From DATGJX01 sp963830545 (GTDB taxonomy: Bacteria; Vulcanimicrobiota; Vulcanimicrobiia; Vulcanimicrobiales; Vulcanimicrobiaceae), in contig CAWHMK010000001.1 of the NCBI GenBank assembly GCA_963830545.1, positions 1,054,001 through 1,118,000 of the forward strand: a stretch of 64,000 nt of DNA, in the 5' to 3' direction. Shown here one piece after another: positions 9,009 through 18,229 of the stretch. Made by a program: the position numbers and the translations under genes. The notes beneath the pieces were generated by a model. That model was not told the DNA's origin. It ran no database searches and saw only the letters and a list, made by a program, of their open reading frames with translations. The number at the start of each line of letters is the position of its first letter. Position 1 is the first letter of the stretch.

Positions 9009-9579
9009 ATGAAACTCCGGACGCTCCGGCGGCGCGAGCATTTGGCGAGTCGCCCCTGGACAGCGCGCGAGCGGCTCATCGTCTGGCGCGGACTCACCGG
9101 ACGCTTCGCCATTGCCATTGAGCCGCTGCTCGGGACGCTGTTTTTCGGCGCACTCACCTACGGCATCATTTGGCGCGCACGCGTCGCAAAACCGCACGAC
9201 ATGTGGATTCTCTCGCCGATTTTTGGCTTGGCGGCGCTTGCGTTTCTGGCATATTTCGTCTATCTACTGGTCGCGCCGGTTATCGCATACCGGGAAACGT
9301 ACAAGCCGATCTATCTCGTCGACGGTTACATTCGCTATCGCGCGCCGGACGACGATTCGGATCTCGGCGCGAACGGTTATGTGGCCGTCCTCTTCGCGGA
9401 TCGCGAGATCTGCTGCGAGTGGGAAAGCTTACGGCACCAAACCGCTTCCAAACGCCACGCTGCCCGCGATGGCGGAATTCTCGGAGTACGGCGGCGTGCA
9501 CAAGATCGACGGGAAGTCGACCGGCGTGCTTCCCGACGATATTCCGGTCTTTGCCGTCGGGATCAATCCGCGGCACTAG
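9009..9579 (+). CDS. Membrane protein of unknown function with an apparent 1-base frameshift
   Basis: The ATG directly follows the AidB-like stop. Repaired length is 189 residues: a basic N-terminus, two membrane helices (about residues 33-55 and 72-95), then a beta-rich domain (YKPIYLVDGYIRYRAP...VAVLFADREICCEWE). The reading frame breaks at GAAAGCTTACGG (9424-9434). Removing one T gives WESYGTKPLPNATLPAMAEF...FAVGINPRH and a stop at 9579, which fits far better than the arginine-rich continuation. The break follows an AGCT at 9426-9429. Family not recognised. Confidence 0.6.
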
Positions 9580-9592
9580 CCTGCGTCGAACC

Positions 9593-10081
9593 TCATCGCA
9601 GGAGCTTTTCCATCGTAACGACGTCGACGAAACGTCCGCCGAGCATTCCATGCTCTTCGTAGACTCCCACCTCGCGGAAGCCAGCCTTTCGATACAGCGC
9701 ACGGCCGGCGAGATTGCTATCGAGTGCGTGAAGCACGATCTTGTGGAAATTTCCCGCGGCGGCTTGTCTTTCGAACTCCGCGAGCAGAGCGATCCCAACC
9801 CCACGGCCCCGATGCGATCGCGCAATGTAAACCGAGAGGTCGGCGACGGCGGCGTGCGCGCAGCGATCCGAGAAACGATTGAGGGAAGCCCATCCTAGGA
9901 TGCATTCCTCTTCGGCGGCAACGAGCACGGCGTAGCGCAGATCGTGCTCGCCCCACCATTGCGCCAAGTCCTCAGCCGATTTCAACTCGGTTTCCAGAGT
10001 TGCGCTGCCGTCCTGAATGCCTTCGTTGTAGATGCGCGCTATCGCGGCAAGGTCGTCGCGCGATGCGGGCCTGACGATCAT
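9593..10081 (-). CDS. GNAT acetyltransferase, phosphinothricin/methionine sulfoximine type
   Basis: A 162-residue GCN5-type N-acetyltransferase. It begins IVRPASRDDLAAIARIYNEG and has the acetyl-CoA loop RGRGVGIALL followed by NLAGRALYRKAGFREVGVYEEHG, the arrangement of the Pat/MnaT/ArsN1 subgroup that acetylates phosphinothricin, methionine sulfoximine or related amino acids. The start is the internal ATG at 10081, which gives the normal family length. It is convergent with the preceding plus-strand gene and lies just downstream of the oxidase operon. Confidence 0.8.
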   Translation of the reverse strand: MIVRPASRDDLAAIARIYNEGIQDGSATLETELKSAEDLAQWWGEHDLRYAVLVAAEEECILGWASLNRFSDRCAHAAVADLSVYIARSHRGRGVGIALLAEFERQAAAGNFHKIVLHALDSNLAGRALYRKAGFREVGVYEEHGMLGGRFVDVVTMEKLLR

Positions 10082-10106
10082 CGCCGCTCCGAGGCGGCCC
10101 GCACCG

Positions 10107-10301
10107 CTACGGCTTGTACGAGCCGTCCAGCGGAATGCGCAGTGCGTGCTGATACGGCCACTGGTGACCGTAGCCCGACATGTAAATCGTGTATGCGCCC
10201 ACGCCGAATATCGCGAGAATTCCGATGATCGCCGCGATCTGCACGGCACGCGGTATGCCGCGGCTGGTCGGTACTCCGCGTTCGTCGGTAGGATCGTACA
10301 T
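10107..10301 (-). CDS. Small membrane protein of the caa3 oxidase operon
   Basis: A 64-residue protein with a hydrophilic N-terminus (MYDPTDERGVPTSRG), one membrane helix (VQIAAIIGILAIFGVGAYTI) and a short aromatic tail. Its start overlaps the previous stop (TGATG), so it is translated with the upstream small subunit and ctaE. I do not recognise the family. The position suggests an accessory subunit or assembly factor of the oxidase. Confidence 0.65.
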   Translation of the reverse strand: MYDPTDERGVPTSRGIPRAVQIAAIIGILAIFGVGAYTIYMSGYGHQWPYQHALRIPLDGSYKP

Positions 10302-10525
10302 CAGATTTCCACGCCTTTCCCGGCCAGCACGTTCACGCTCGCCAGAATTGCCAAGAACGCGCCCAGCGCAAGCAGCGCGAGCATCATCTTGAAGACTTGG
10401 TTTTCCAAGCCTTTGGCCTTCCAATCGTTCCTGAGCGCGATGGCAGCCACGAACAGCACGACGATGCCGAACACGAATGCGAAAATGCGTTCGACATGGG
10501 CGACGGTTGCACTGATTCCTTCCAT
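10301..10525 (-). CDS. Small two-helix membrane protein, possible oxidase subunit IV-like
   Basis: A 74-residue protein with two membrane helices (about residues 14-31 and 46-67) separated by a short basic loop LRNDWKAKGLENQ. It begins 11 bases after the ctaE stop and overlaps the next small gene. Size and topology resemble small subunit-IV proteins of heme-copper oxidases, but there is no diagnostic motif. The role is inferred from context. Confidence 0.65.
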   Translation of the reverse strand: MEGISATVAHVERIFAFVFGIVVLFVAAIALRNDWKAKGLENQVFKMMLALLALGAFLAILASVNVLAGKGVEI

Positions 10526-10536
10526 TGCCTGCGCTC

Positions 10537-11154
10537 CTAGTAGAGATAGAAGATCGAGAAAAGTACGACCCAGATGACGTCGACGAAATGCCAGTACAGT
10601 GTGCCGAGCGTCAAACCGGTATATTTCTGAAACGTGTATTTGCCTTGCAGCGTCTGGAGCAGCAGCACGGTCAGATACAGGATGCCGCAAAATACGTGGA
10701 GACCGTGCATGCCGGTGAGCGTGAAGAATCCGGCGCCGAAGATGCCGCTTCCGCCCCACGTAGCGCCGACCTTCGCGTACTCGACGATTTGACCGGACAG
10801 AAACATCCCGCCCAGCACGATCGTCGCGACGATCCAGTTGCCGAACTTCATGAAGTTGCGGTGCTTCCAGTTCTCGAGCGCGAAGTGCATCGTTGCGCCG
10901 GATCCGAACAGGATCACCGAGTTGATCGACGCGAGCGCCAAGTCGAGCTTCGGCGCGCCTGCGGGCGGCCAGCCCTGACCGGTGTTTCGCAGATACAAAT
11001 AGGCGAAGATGAACGACGAGAACAGCACGAGGTCGCTGACCATGAACAGCAGGAAGCCTTGAACGCGCAGTTCGCGCGTCTCGACGTACAGTTGATCCGG
11101 CTCCTCGTGACGGCGGCCGACGATTCCGGCCTGCGTGACGCTTGCTACAGCCAT
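10537..11154 (-). CDS. ctaE: Cytochrome c oxidase subunit III
   Basis: A 205-residue membrane protein of five predicted helices. Family features include FLLFMVSDLVLFSSFIFAYL, the glutamate/histidine pattern TGMHGLHVFCGILYL and the C-terminal TLYWHFVDVIWVVLF. The short form without the first two helices is usual in caa3 and Actinobacteria-type oxidases. It lies 10 bases after the ctaD stop in the order C-D-E. Subunit III stabilises the oxygen-reducing core of subunit I. Confidence 0.92.
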   Translation of the reverse strand: MAVASVTQAGIVGRRHEEPDQLYVETRELRVQGFLLFMVSDLVLFSSFIFAYLYLRNTGQGWPPAGAPKLDLALASINSVILFGSGATMHFALENWKHRNFMKFGNWIVATIVLGGMFLSGQIVEYAKVGATWGGSGIFGAGFFTLTGMHGLHVFCGILYLTVLLLQTLQGKYTFQKYTGLTLGTLYWHFVDVIWVVLFSIFYLY

Positions 11155-11164
11155 ATGTCCTGCC

Positions 11165-12839
11165 CTAGTGCGCCGCGGGAACCGGCGGAGGCGAATCGGT
11201 CAGTTCTTCTTCTAAGCCGCGGTATGGAAGCGGCTCGGCGAAGTCGTACGGCGCCGAAAACACCGATGGGACGTGCTTGAAGTTGTAGTACGGCATCGGG
11301 GAAGGAATCTGCCACTCGAGCGTGCGCGCCTTCCACGGATTCGCGCCGGACTTCTTCCCGTTCTTCAAACTCACGAGGGCGTTGAACAACGTCAAGAGGA
11401 TCGAAGCCGTCATCACGAACGAGAACCACGATTCGATTTGGTTCCATGTTTGGAACTGCGGATCGTAGACTGCGTAGCGGCGGGGCATGCCCCACAGTCC
11501 TAGCCAGTGCATCGGCAGGAACGTACCGTTCATGCCGATCATGTAAAGCCAGAACGACCACTTGCCCATCTTCTCGTTCATCATGCGGCCGGTCATCTTC
11601 GGATACCAGAAGTACAGCGCCGCCAGCGCGCCCATCAAACTTCCACCCGCGATGACGTAGTGAAAGTGCGCGACGATGAAGTACGTGCCGTGCGCGTGCA
11701 GATCGAACGGCACTGCGGCCAGGAACACGCCGGTAACGCCGCCGATCGTGAACAGCACGAGGAAGCCGATCGAATACAGCATCGCGGTCGAGAATTCGAG
11801 CACGCCGCCAAAGAGCGTCGTCGTCCAGGAGAAAATTTTCACACCGGTCGGAATGGCGATGAGCATGGTCAGCACCATGAACGGCAGCTGGCAGCGATGG
11901 CGCCATCCCCGACGTGAACATGTGGTGCGCCCAGACCATGAAGCCGAGAATCGCGATGGCGCACGACGAGAACGCGATCATCTTGTAGCCGAAGATCGGT
12001 TTGCGCGCGAACGTCGGGAAAACTTCGGAGATCATGCCGAACGCCGGCAAAATCATGATGTAGACGGCGGGATGTGAGTAAAACCAGAACATGTGCTGCC
12101 ACAGCAGCGGGCTGCCGCCTTTGGTCGGATCGAAGAACGGCACGCCGAACTCGCGCTGAATGAAGAGGGCTGCTAGCGCGGCGCCGAGCGCGGTCGTTGC
12201 GATCATCAACAGCGGCGCGGTGACGAACTGGCCCCATACGAACAAGGGCATTCGCGTGAACGTCATACCCGGCGCGCGCATCTTCAAAATGGTCACGAGG
12301 AAATTTATGCCGGTCATCGTGGAACCGATTCCGATGAGGAACACGGCGGCGCACCACATCGAGGTGCCGGCCGCGCCCTGCAACGACATCGGCGGATATT
12401 CCGTCCAGCCGGCGACGGGCGCGCCCATGAGGAACGACGAGTACAGCATCAGGCCGGCGACGGGGAAAATCCAGTACGCAACCATGTTGAGCCACGGGAA
12501 CGCAACGTCGCGCGCGCCGATTTGCACGGGCATGACGAGATTCCCGAATCCGCCCGTGAGCAGCGGAATGATTACGAACCAAACCATCGTCGATCCGTGC
12601 ATCGTGAACACCGCATTGTACGTGTCCGGCGTCATGAACCCGCCGTTCGCTTTCATCAATTGAACGCGGATGAGCTCGGCGAGCGCGCCGGCCAGCATCA
12701 TGAAGATGCCTGCGGTGACGATATACTGAATTCCGATGATCTTGTGATCGATCGAAAATACGTACTTGCGGAGAAAACCCTCCGGTTCCGGATGGATGTG
12801 GTCGGCGAGACCGCCCGAATGTACCGCTGCTACAGCCAT
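11165..12839 (-). CDS. ctaD: Cytochrome c oxidase subunit I, A2-type, with an apparent 1-base frameshift
   Basis: Repaired length is 557 residues. Upstream of the break are FTMHGSTM (low-spin heme ligand), the active-site motif YSHPAVYIMILP and VWAHHMFTSGM (CuB histidines). Downstream are MLIAIPTGVKIFSW and VAHFHYVIAGG (heme ligands). The break is at GGCAGCTGGCAGCG (11884-11897, plus strand); removing one base gives SLQLPFMVLTML, the expected sequence. YSHP in place of GHPE marks the A2 subtype, which lacks the helix-VI glutamate. A dead subunit I in an otherwise intact operon is unlikely, so I read this as an artefact at an AGCT site. Confidence 0.88.
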
Positions 12840-12855
12840 ATGTTCCTATGCATTT

Positions 12856-14013
12856 TCACTTGAGAGAATTGAGAAAGGCGACCAAGTCGGCAATGTCTTT
12901 GTCGGTAAGTGCGTTGGCCGTCTGATTCGGCATCGTGCCCATCGGGCCGTTGAAACCGTTTTGGAGAATCTTTGCGGCATCGTCCGGCGTCGCTTTCTCG
13001 CCGTTGACTAAATTCGGATGTGCCGGATCGTGCAGCACGCCCTTGAGGCCGGGCCCGACGATCTTCTGCGTGAAGGGCCCGAGTGCGTGGCACGCGGAGC
13101 ACTTGGTTTCGAAGAGCGCGTGACCTTTGGCCGGATCGCCGCCGGTCAGATTGACCGCGCCGCTCGACGCCACTTGTACCGCATCGCTCGCGTTTGCTTG
13201 CGCTTTTTGCGTTGCATCGTACCAAGCTTTGTACTTGCCGGGTGAATCGATGTAGACCCACGCATGATCGTTCGAGGTTCCGCTGCGCATGTCGCCGTGG
13301 AACGTGCCGCAGAATTCCGTGCAGAGCAGTTCGTACTTGCCCGGCCGCGTCGGCGTAAACACCAGCGTGTTGATGAGCCCAGGCACCATATCGGCCTTCA
13401 GGCGCATGTCGGGAATCCAGAACGAATGGATCACGTCGTACGCGGAAACGTGCATCGTCACCGGCTGGCCCAGCGGCAAATGCAGGTCTTTGACCTCGCC
13501 GTGAATACCCGGATAACGGAACGTGTAGTACCACTGATGCCCGAGCGCTTCCACGACGAGCGTGTTGCCTTGTGCGTTCACCGGCTCGATTTGGAAAAAG
13601 AGATTGACGCTGATAATCGCCAGCACGAGGATGTACAGCGCGGGGATCAGCGTCCACCAAAACTCGAGTTTGTGATTGTCGTGAATCTGCAAGCCGATGG
13701 CATCGGCGGCCTGCTCCGGCCGGCGGCGAAAGCGGAACGAAAAATAGAGGATGTAGCCGATCACCGCTACGAGCAGCGCCGTGCCCGATGCGGCAAGGAA
13801 CCGGTACAGCAAGTCGATCTGTCTTGCGCGGTCGACCGCTTCCGGCATCAGCTTCGTAATCGGAGCGAGCACCCAGAACGCAATCGCGATCAGCCCCAGC
13901 AGCACGATGACCGCCGTCGCCGTCCAGAACCCGCGGTCGAGGTGCACGACCGGATCTCTATTCTCTGCCAACTGCCAACCCCAACAAGCGCAAGCGATGT
14001 AAGAGGATCCCAC
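12856..14013 (-). CDS. ctaC: Cytochrome c oxidase subunit II fused to cytochrome c (caa3 type)
   Basis: A 385-residue protein (from GTG 14013) with two N-terminal membrane helices, a cupredoxin domain and a C-terminal cytochrome c domain. CuA ligands are H196 (VIHSFW) and CTEFCGTFHGDM (C231, E233, C235, H239, M242). The heme c site is CSACH (305-309). Fusion of cytochrome c to subunit II defines caa3 oxidases, which take electrons directly from membrane or soluble cytochrome c. The GTG has a GAGGA about 10 bases upstream but sits in a hairpin; TTG at 13971 is an alternative start that removes the odd cysteine-rich N-terminus. Confidence 0.9.
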   Translation of the reverse strand: MGSSYIACACWGWQLAENRDPVVHLDRGFWTATAVIVLLGLIAIAFWVLAPITKLMPEAVDRARQIDLLYRFLAASGTALLVAVIGYILYFSFRFRRRPEQAADAIGLQIHDNHKLEFWWTLIPALYILVLAIISVNLFFQIEPVNAQGNTLVVEALGHQWYYTFRYPGIHGEVKDLHLPLGQPVTMHVSAYDVIHSFWIPDMRLKADMVPGLINTLVFTPTRPGKYELLCTEFCGTFHGDMRSGTSNDHAWVYIDSPGKYKAWYDATQKAQANASDAVQVASSGAVNLTGGDPAKGHALFETKCSACHALGPFTQKIVGPGLKGVLHDPAHPNLVNGEKATPDDAAKILQNGFNGPMGTMPNQTANALTDKDIADLVAFLNSLK

Positions 14014-14027
14014 TCGCGGGGATCCTC
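14003..14027. promoter_or_regulatory. Strong hairpin at the 5' end of the caa3 operon
   Basis: A perfect 9-base inverted repeat (GAGGATCCC / GGGATCCTC) with a 7-base loop overlaps the candidate GTG start and Shine-Dalgarno of ctaC. There is no U-tract on either strand, so it is not a typical intrinsic terminator. A TATAGT box (minus strand, about 14052-14057) lies just upstream as a possible -10. The hairpin could mask the start or stabilise the leader; this is inference. Confidence 0.4.
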
Positions 14028-14108
14028 ATCCGATTTTCATGGTCTATTTGACTATAGGCACTCCCGTCCTACGCTTGCGACCACCTTTGTCTGGCATACG
14101 GGCCCGCG

Positions 14109-14789
14109 CTAGCCGCTCTCACGGTTCAATGCCGTAACGTAGCCGCGCACGAGCCACTCCGTGTTGGTGATCGCGGTCCCCACTACGACTGCGGCAGCCC
14201 CCGCGGCCCGAGCCTGGGCGGCCGCCTGCGGCGCGTGTATTCCTCCTTCGCAAATGACGAAGCTTTCCAGCTGGGCAAATGCCCGCACCAAGTCGAGTGC
14301 CGGAAGCTCGTGGCCTTGCGTTTCCTTTGTATACCCGCATAGCGTCGTGGCGAGAATATCGGCGCCTTTCCCTTTCGCGCACACGCCGTCGTCCGGCAGC
14401 GCGCAGTCGGCCATCGCAAGCGCGCCGCCGGCATGGATCGCGGCGACGAGATGCGCCGGCTCGACACCGCCGGGGTGCGGCCGTCCGGTTGCATCGAAGG
14501 CAACGATGTCCGCACCGGCGTCGAGGACCTCGCGCACCTCCCGCAGCGTCGGCGTAATGTACGGTTCGAAACCTTCGTATTCGCGTTTGATAATGCCCAG
14601 GATCGGAATGTCGACGCGCTTGCGCACGGCTTCCAAATTACGAACGCCCTGAATGCGTACGCCGGCAGCGCCGTTGTCTCGAGCAGCTTGAGCCAGGGCG
14701 GCAAGGACATGCGGATCGTCGAGCGCCGAGCCGGGCCGAGCTTGAACGGAAACGATGAGTCCCCCGCGCAAGCGTTCGAGCAGCGTCAT
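14109..14789 (-). CDS. nanE: N-acetylmannosamine-6-phosphate 2-epimerase
   Basis: A 226-residue TIM-barrel protein converting ManNAc-6-P to GlcNAc-6-P. Motifs of NanE are clear: GLIVSVQARPGS at the N-terminus, AAGVRIQGVRNL, PILGIIKREY (catalytic lysine), DIVAFDATGRPHP, and the glutamate loop CEGGIHAP followed by AVVVGTAITN. The ATG at 14789 overlaps the stop of the upstream kinase gene (ATGA), which supports this start over longer ones. Together with the kinase it forms an amino-sugar catabolic pair. Confidence 0.9.
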   Translation of the reverse strand: MTLLERLRGGLIVSVQARPGSALDDPHVLAALAQAARDNGAAGVRIQGVRNLEAVRKRVDIPILGIIKREYEGFEPYITPTLREVREVLDAGADIVAFDATGRPHPGGVEPAHLVAAIHAGGALAMADCALPDDGVCAKGKGADILATTLCGYTKETQGHELPALDLVRAFAQLESFVICEGGIHAPQAAAQARAAGAAAVVVGTAITNTEWLVRGYVTALNRESG

Positions 14790-15682
14790 GCGCTTCGGTA
14801 TGCCAGCAGGAGAGCACCTTCGGCCGCGTCGCGCTGCGGGCTCGCGCGCCGGGCGCTCGGAAGCAACTCGCGCATCCACCGGTCCACGTGATCGCTCAAG
14901 AGCGCCGAATGCAATAAGCCTCCCAGGAATGCTACTTGCGGCGCGCGCAGTTGCGCAGCGTCCGCCGCACGTTTTGCGAGCAGGGTCAACGCGGCAGCGG
15001 CATCACGCGCATATTGCAACGCTCGCTCGCTGCCGTTTTCGGCTTCGTGCAGCAATACCGGTGCGAATGCCGCGAGTTCGCTGCGCGAAATCTCACCGGA
15101 ATAAAAAGCGCGAACCAGTGCCCGCAGCGACGCCTGTGAAAAGTGGCCTAGGATGGTCGCGCCGAGTTCGCTCGATCCGCTCGCATCGGTTTCGCGCATC
15201 GCATCCGCAATGGCGTCGCGCGCGATCCAAAACGCACTGCCTTCATCGCCGAACAGATAGCCCCATCCGCCGATGAGCGCGTGGCCGCCGTCTTCGTTTT
15301 GGGCATATGCGACTGAGCCGGTGCCGGCGATCACGACGACGCCAGGATTCCCACCCAGCGCACCGGCGTGCGCGATCGTCGTGTCGTGCAAGAGCATCGT
15401 CCGATCCGATGCGAGGTCGGGCGGCCGTCCGTAGATTTTGCCGTCGTATCCGCTGATGCCCGCGACGATCGCGGCAAAGCGCGACTCTTCCGGCAAACCG
15501 GCTTTCTCGAGCGCGTCGGAAAGTGCGCCGCGCAGCGCGTCGCGCAAGCGCGTGGAGTTGGCGCCTTGAGCGACTTCGTCCGCCGGACCCGCTGCGCCGC
15601 GCGAGAGAACGTTGCCGTTCTCATCGCCTATGACGGCGAGCGTCGAGCTCTGCCCGCCGTCGATGCCGGCGAAAAGTTTCAT
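14786..15682 (-). CDS. BadF/BadG-type ATPase, probable N-acetylhexosamine kinase
   Basis: A 298-residue actin-fold sugar kinase: phosphate-1 loop FAGIDGGQSSTLAVIGD, middle VVVIAGTGSVAYAQ, adenosine region LIGGWGYLFGDEGSAFWIA and a C-terminal LGGLLHSALL segment. The eukaryotic relative NAGK phosphorylates GlcNAc and ManNAc. Coupling to nanE supports ManNAc or GlcNAc as substrate, though the family also contains 2-hydroxyacyl-CoA dehydratase activators, which the context does not favour. The start overlaps the upstream stop (TGATG). Confidence 0.82.
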   Translation of the reverse strand: MKLFAGIDGGQSSTLAVIGDENGNVLSRGAAGPADEVAQGANSTRLRDALRGALSDALEKAGLPEESRFAAIVAGISGYDGKIYGRPPDLASDRTMLLHDTTIAHAGALGGNPGVVVIAGTGSVAYAQNEDGGHALIGGWGYLFGDEGSAFWIARDAIADAMRETDASGSSELGATILGHFSQASLRALVRAFYSGEISRSELAAFAPVLLHEAENGSERALQYARDAAAALTLLAKRAADAAQLRAPQVAFLGGLLHSALLSDHVDRWMRELLPSARRASPQRDAAEGALLLAYRSA

Positions 15683-15993
15683 CAGGCTACCGGCGGGCGA
15701 CCCAGGAGGCGGCGCGCGAAATCGTTTGCGGCGGTTTCACGAGCCGCGCGGTCGAGCAGGTGCGGAATCTCGCCGCGATGCTCGCGATGATGGTACAGTT
15801 CGTGCGCAACGCAGAATGCGATGAAGTCGCCGATCTCGCCGACGGGCAAATTCTCCATCACGCGTTTGTTCACGCGAATGACGGGTCCGTCCGGATCGTA
15901 CTCCGAGCGCAGCTCGTCGACGCCCCACTCGCCCAGGTCCGCGTATTCGATATTCACGCCATACTGCTTGGCCAGTTCGAAAACGGCGTGCAT
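15682..15993 (-). CDS. Minimal HExxH metalloprotease-like protein
   Basis: A 103-residue protein with a single zincin motif, FCVAHELYHHREH, in which HELYH supplies two zinc histidines and the glutamate; a later glutamate in the RAARETAANDFARR helix could be the third ligand, as in ImmA/IrrE peptidases. There is no signal peptide, so it is cytoplasmic. It overlaps both neighbours by a single base (TAATG and TGATG), so it is embedded in the amino-sugar operon. Substrate unknown. Confidence 0.72.
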   Translation of the reverse strand: MHAVFELAKQYGVNIEYADLGEWGVDELRSEYDPDGPVIRVNKRVMENLPVGEIGDFIAFCVAHELYHHREHRGEIPHLLDRAARETAANDFARRLLGRPPVA

Positions 15994-17349
15994 TAGAGCA
16001 ACACGCCATCATTCACGAGCGTCGAGCGCAAGCGTTCCACGTCGACTGAACGCAACCGCACGCCTGTTTGTTTCGCCAGCGCAGCGGCGGTTCCGGCAGC
16101 CTGCCCGAGCGTCATAACCGTGGGCGTAAGCCGCGTCGACGCAAGCGCTTCGTGCGTCGTCGAGATGCACCGTCCGGCGACCAGCAAACGGTCTACCTGC
16201 GCGGGCACCAAGCAGCGGTACGGAATCTCGTCAGCTCTGCCCCTCGGGAAGACGATGCGTCGTGGTGCCGGTGCCCGAGGGATTGTGAATGTCGATCGGA
16301 TAGGCGCTGCGCGCGACCGCATCGTGGAAATGCCGTCCTTGCAGCACGTCGTCCCGAGTCAGCGTGTATTCGCCGGCAATTCGCCGGGATTCGCGCACGC
16401 CGATTTGCGTTCCGGTTGCGGCGATGCGGGCGAACTCGAAACCGGGCACCCGTTTGCGGAAGAATTCCAACAGCTGCATCACCTGTTCGCGCGCTTCGAC
16501 TTCGGCGCGCGTCAGATCGTCGGGATCGAGAGGATCGACGTTCGTCACGCGCGTCATATTCACCGTCACCTCGTCCGGGTACGGCGTGATGAAAAACGAA
16601 ACAAGTTCGCGCGGCACGGTTATTTCGCCGTGCTCGAGCGCATCGTTCCACAGATCGTACAATCCCGCTACGGCCGTCATGGCCGGCGCAACGCGCTCGT
16701 GCGCTTTTAGCGACGTGCGCATCTGATCGGGATGCATGCGCACGTACGTGGCGGTCTTCGAGAGATCGACGTGGCTCAGCCGGAACATCAGGCTTGCGGG
16801 CTGCACGCGGCCTCGCTCGTCGCCTTGCTGCGTCGCAACGCCGGCCGACGCGGCGACGTAGGCGTCCGCCGTCGAGTCGATCGTGAATGCTGCGCGGTAC
16901 TCGCGCTCGCCCGCGACGGTCGCGAAGACCGCACCTTCGACTTCATTTGCGCGGCAGACGGCGCGAACGAAATAAGCGTGCAGAAGCAGATCGACGCCCG
17001 CTTCTCGCATCATCTCGAAAAGCAGCGCTTTATGAATCTCGGGGTCGAACGGCGTGATAGTGGAAACGTAATCGGAAGAATCGTGCACGTGTCCCGGCGA
17101 ACCGCCCATGCGCTGGAGCCGCTCCACGATTTCCTGGGCTATCCCGCCGACGATGCGCTTGCTTCCCGAGTGGAACGTCATCCACGGCCCCACCATTGCG
17201 GCGGTAGCCGTGCCGCCCAAAAATCCATAGCGTTCGACGAGCAGCGTTTTCGCGCCGTGACGCGCTGCGGCGATTGCCGCGGCGCATCCCGCGTTTCCGC
17301 CGCCGACCACGAGTACGTCGCAGCCTCTCACTGCATGCGGAGCGATCAT
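15993..17349 (-). CDS. FAD-dependent oxidoreductase with an apparent 1-base frameshift
   Basis: Repaired length is 451 residues. The N-terminal dinucleotide-binding fold is CDVLVVGGGNAGCAAAIAAA followed by ERYGFLGGTATA, the pattern of the FAD_oxidored family. The C-terminal FAD part is DRLLVAGRCISTTHEA...VMTLGQAAGTAAALA. The two parts lie in different frames, meeting at GTCAGCTCTGCCCC (16230-16243, plus strand). Removing one base joins HRLPEG to ADEIPYRCLVP. The break touches AGCT at 16233-16236. It is the first gene of the operon with the HExxH protein, kinase and nanE. Substrate unknown; related enzymes often act on sugars or polyols. Confidence 0.78.
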
Positions 17350-17378
17350 GCGCGTTGCTTTGTAGACGCTTGACCGGC

Positions 17379-17401
17379 AGCCCTTCGACAGGCTCGGGGC
17401 T
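17379..17401. repeat. Short imperfect palindrome resembling a dispersed REP-like element
   Basis: AGCCCTTCGACAGGCTCGGGGCT has complementary ends (AGCCC / GGGCT) and resembles the CCCTTCGACAAGCTCAGGG-type dispersed repeat found between genes in many bacteria. Only one copy is visible in this window, and it lies between divergent genes. A genome-wide count would be needed to call it a repeat family. Confidence 0.3.
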
Positions 17402-17444
17402 TCCGCAGGCGCCGCGGTGCTGCGGCACAAAGGAGCTCTTGGTA

Positions 17445-18161
17445 ATGTATAGCCAATCCGCCAGATATTACGATGCGCTGTACGGTTCGCTCGGCAAGGA
17501 CTACGCCATCGAAACGAAACGCATCGAACAAATCGTCGCCGAACGCTGCCGCTCCGGAGGCAACGCGCTGCTGGACGTCGCGTGCGGAACGGGCAAGCAC
17601 GTCGAACACCTGCGCAATCATTTTGAATGTGAAGGCTTGGACGTTGCGCGATCCATGGTCGAAATCGCGACCGAACGCAATCCGGGCGTGCCGTTTCACC
17701 TCGGCGACATGATCGGCTTCAATCTGGGCAAGCGGTTCGACGTCGTCATCTGCATGTTCAGCGCGATTGCGTACGCTCCCAATCTGCAGCGTCTCGATCA
17801 AACGCTGCAGACGTTCGCGCGCCACCTCAAGCCCGGCGGCGTCATCATCGTCGAGCCCTGGCTGCGTCCTGAAGACTGGAAGGACGGGATGGTGCACGCA
17901 CTCTTCGTGGACGATCCCGACCTCAAAGTCGCGCGCATGAGCGTGAGCCGCCGCGACGCAAACGTTTCGGTCTTGAACTTCCACTATATGGTCGCCTCGC
18001 GCGACGGCATCCGTACGTTTACCGAGCCCCACCGGCTCACGCTTTTCAACCCGGACGATTACCGCAACGCCTTCCGCAAAGCCGGTCTGTTCGTCGAGTT
18101 CGAGGAAGGCGGGTTCGCCGGGCGCGGATTGTACATCGGGTATTCGCGTGCCGAACCATAG
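17445..18161 (+). CDS. SAM-dependent methyltransferase (DesVI-like)
   Basis: A 238-residue class-I methyltransferase. It has YDALYGSLGKDYA at the start, motif I LLDVACGTGKHVEHL, motif II VVICMFSAIAYA and motif III LKPGGVIIVEPWL, the order and wording of sugar N,N-dimethyltransferases such as DesVI/TylM1. No deoxysugar pathway is nearby, so the acceptor is unknown. AAAGGAG about ten bases before the ATG is a good ribosome-binding site. It is transcribed divergently from the amino-sugar operon. Confidence 0.78.
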   Translation: MYSQSARYYDALYGSLGKDYAIETKRIEQIVAERCRSGGNALLDVACGTGKHVEHLRNHFECEGLDVARSMVEIATERNPGVPFHLGDMIGFNLGKRFDVVICMFSAIAYAPNLQRLDQTLQTFARHLKPGGVIIVEPWLRPEDWKDGMVHALFVDDPDLKVARMSVSRRDANVSVLNFHYMVASRDGIRTFTEPHRLTLFNPDDYRNAFRKAGLFVEFEEGGFAGRGLYIGYSRAEP

Positions 18162-18229
18162 GCACGATCGGACTTTTGCCGCATGAAAACCAGGGAGACG
18201 ACCGGCGACGCGTAATCTTGCGCCGTAAT

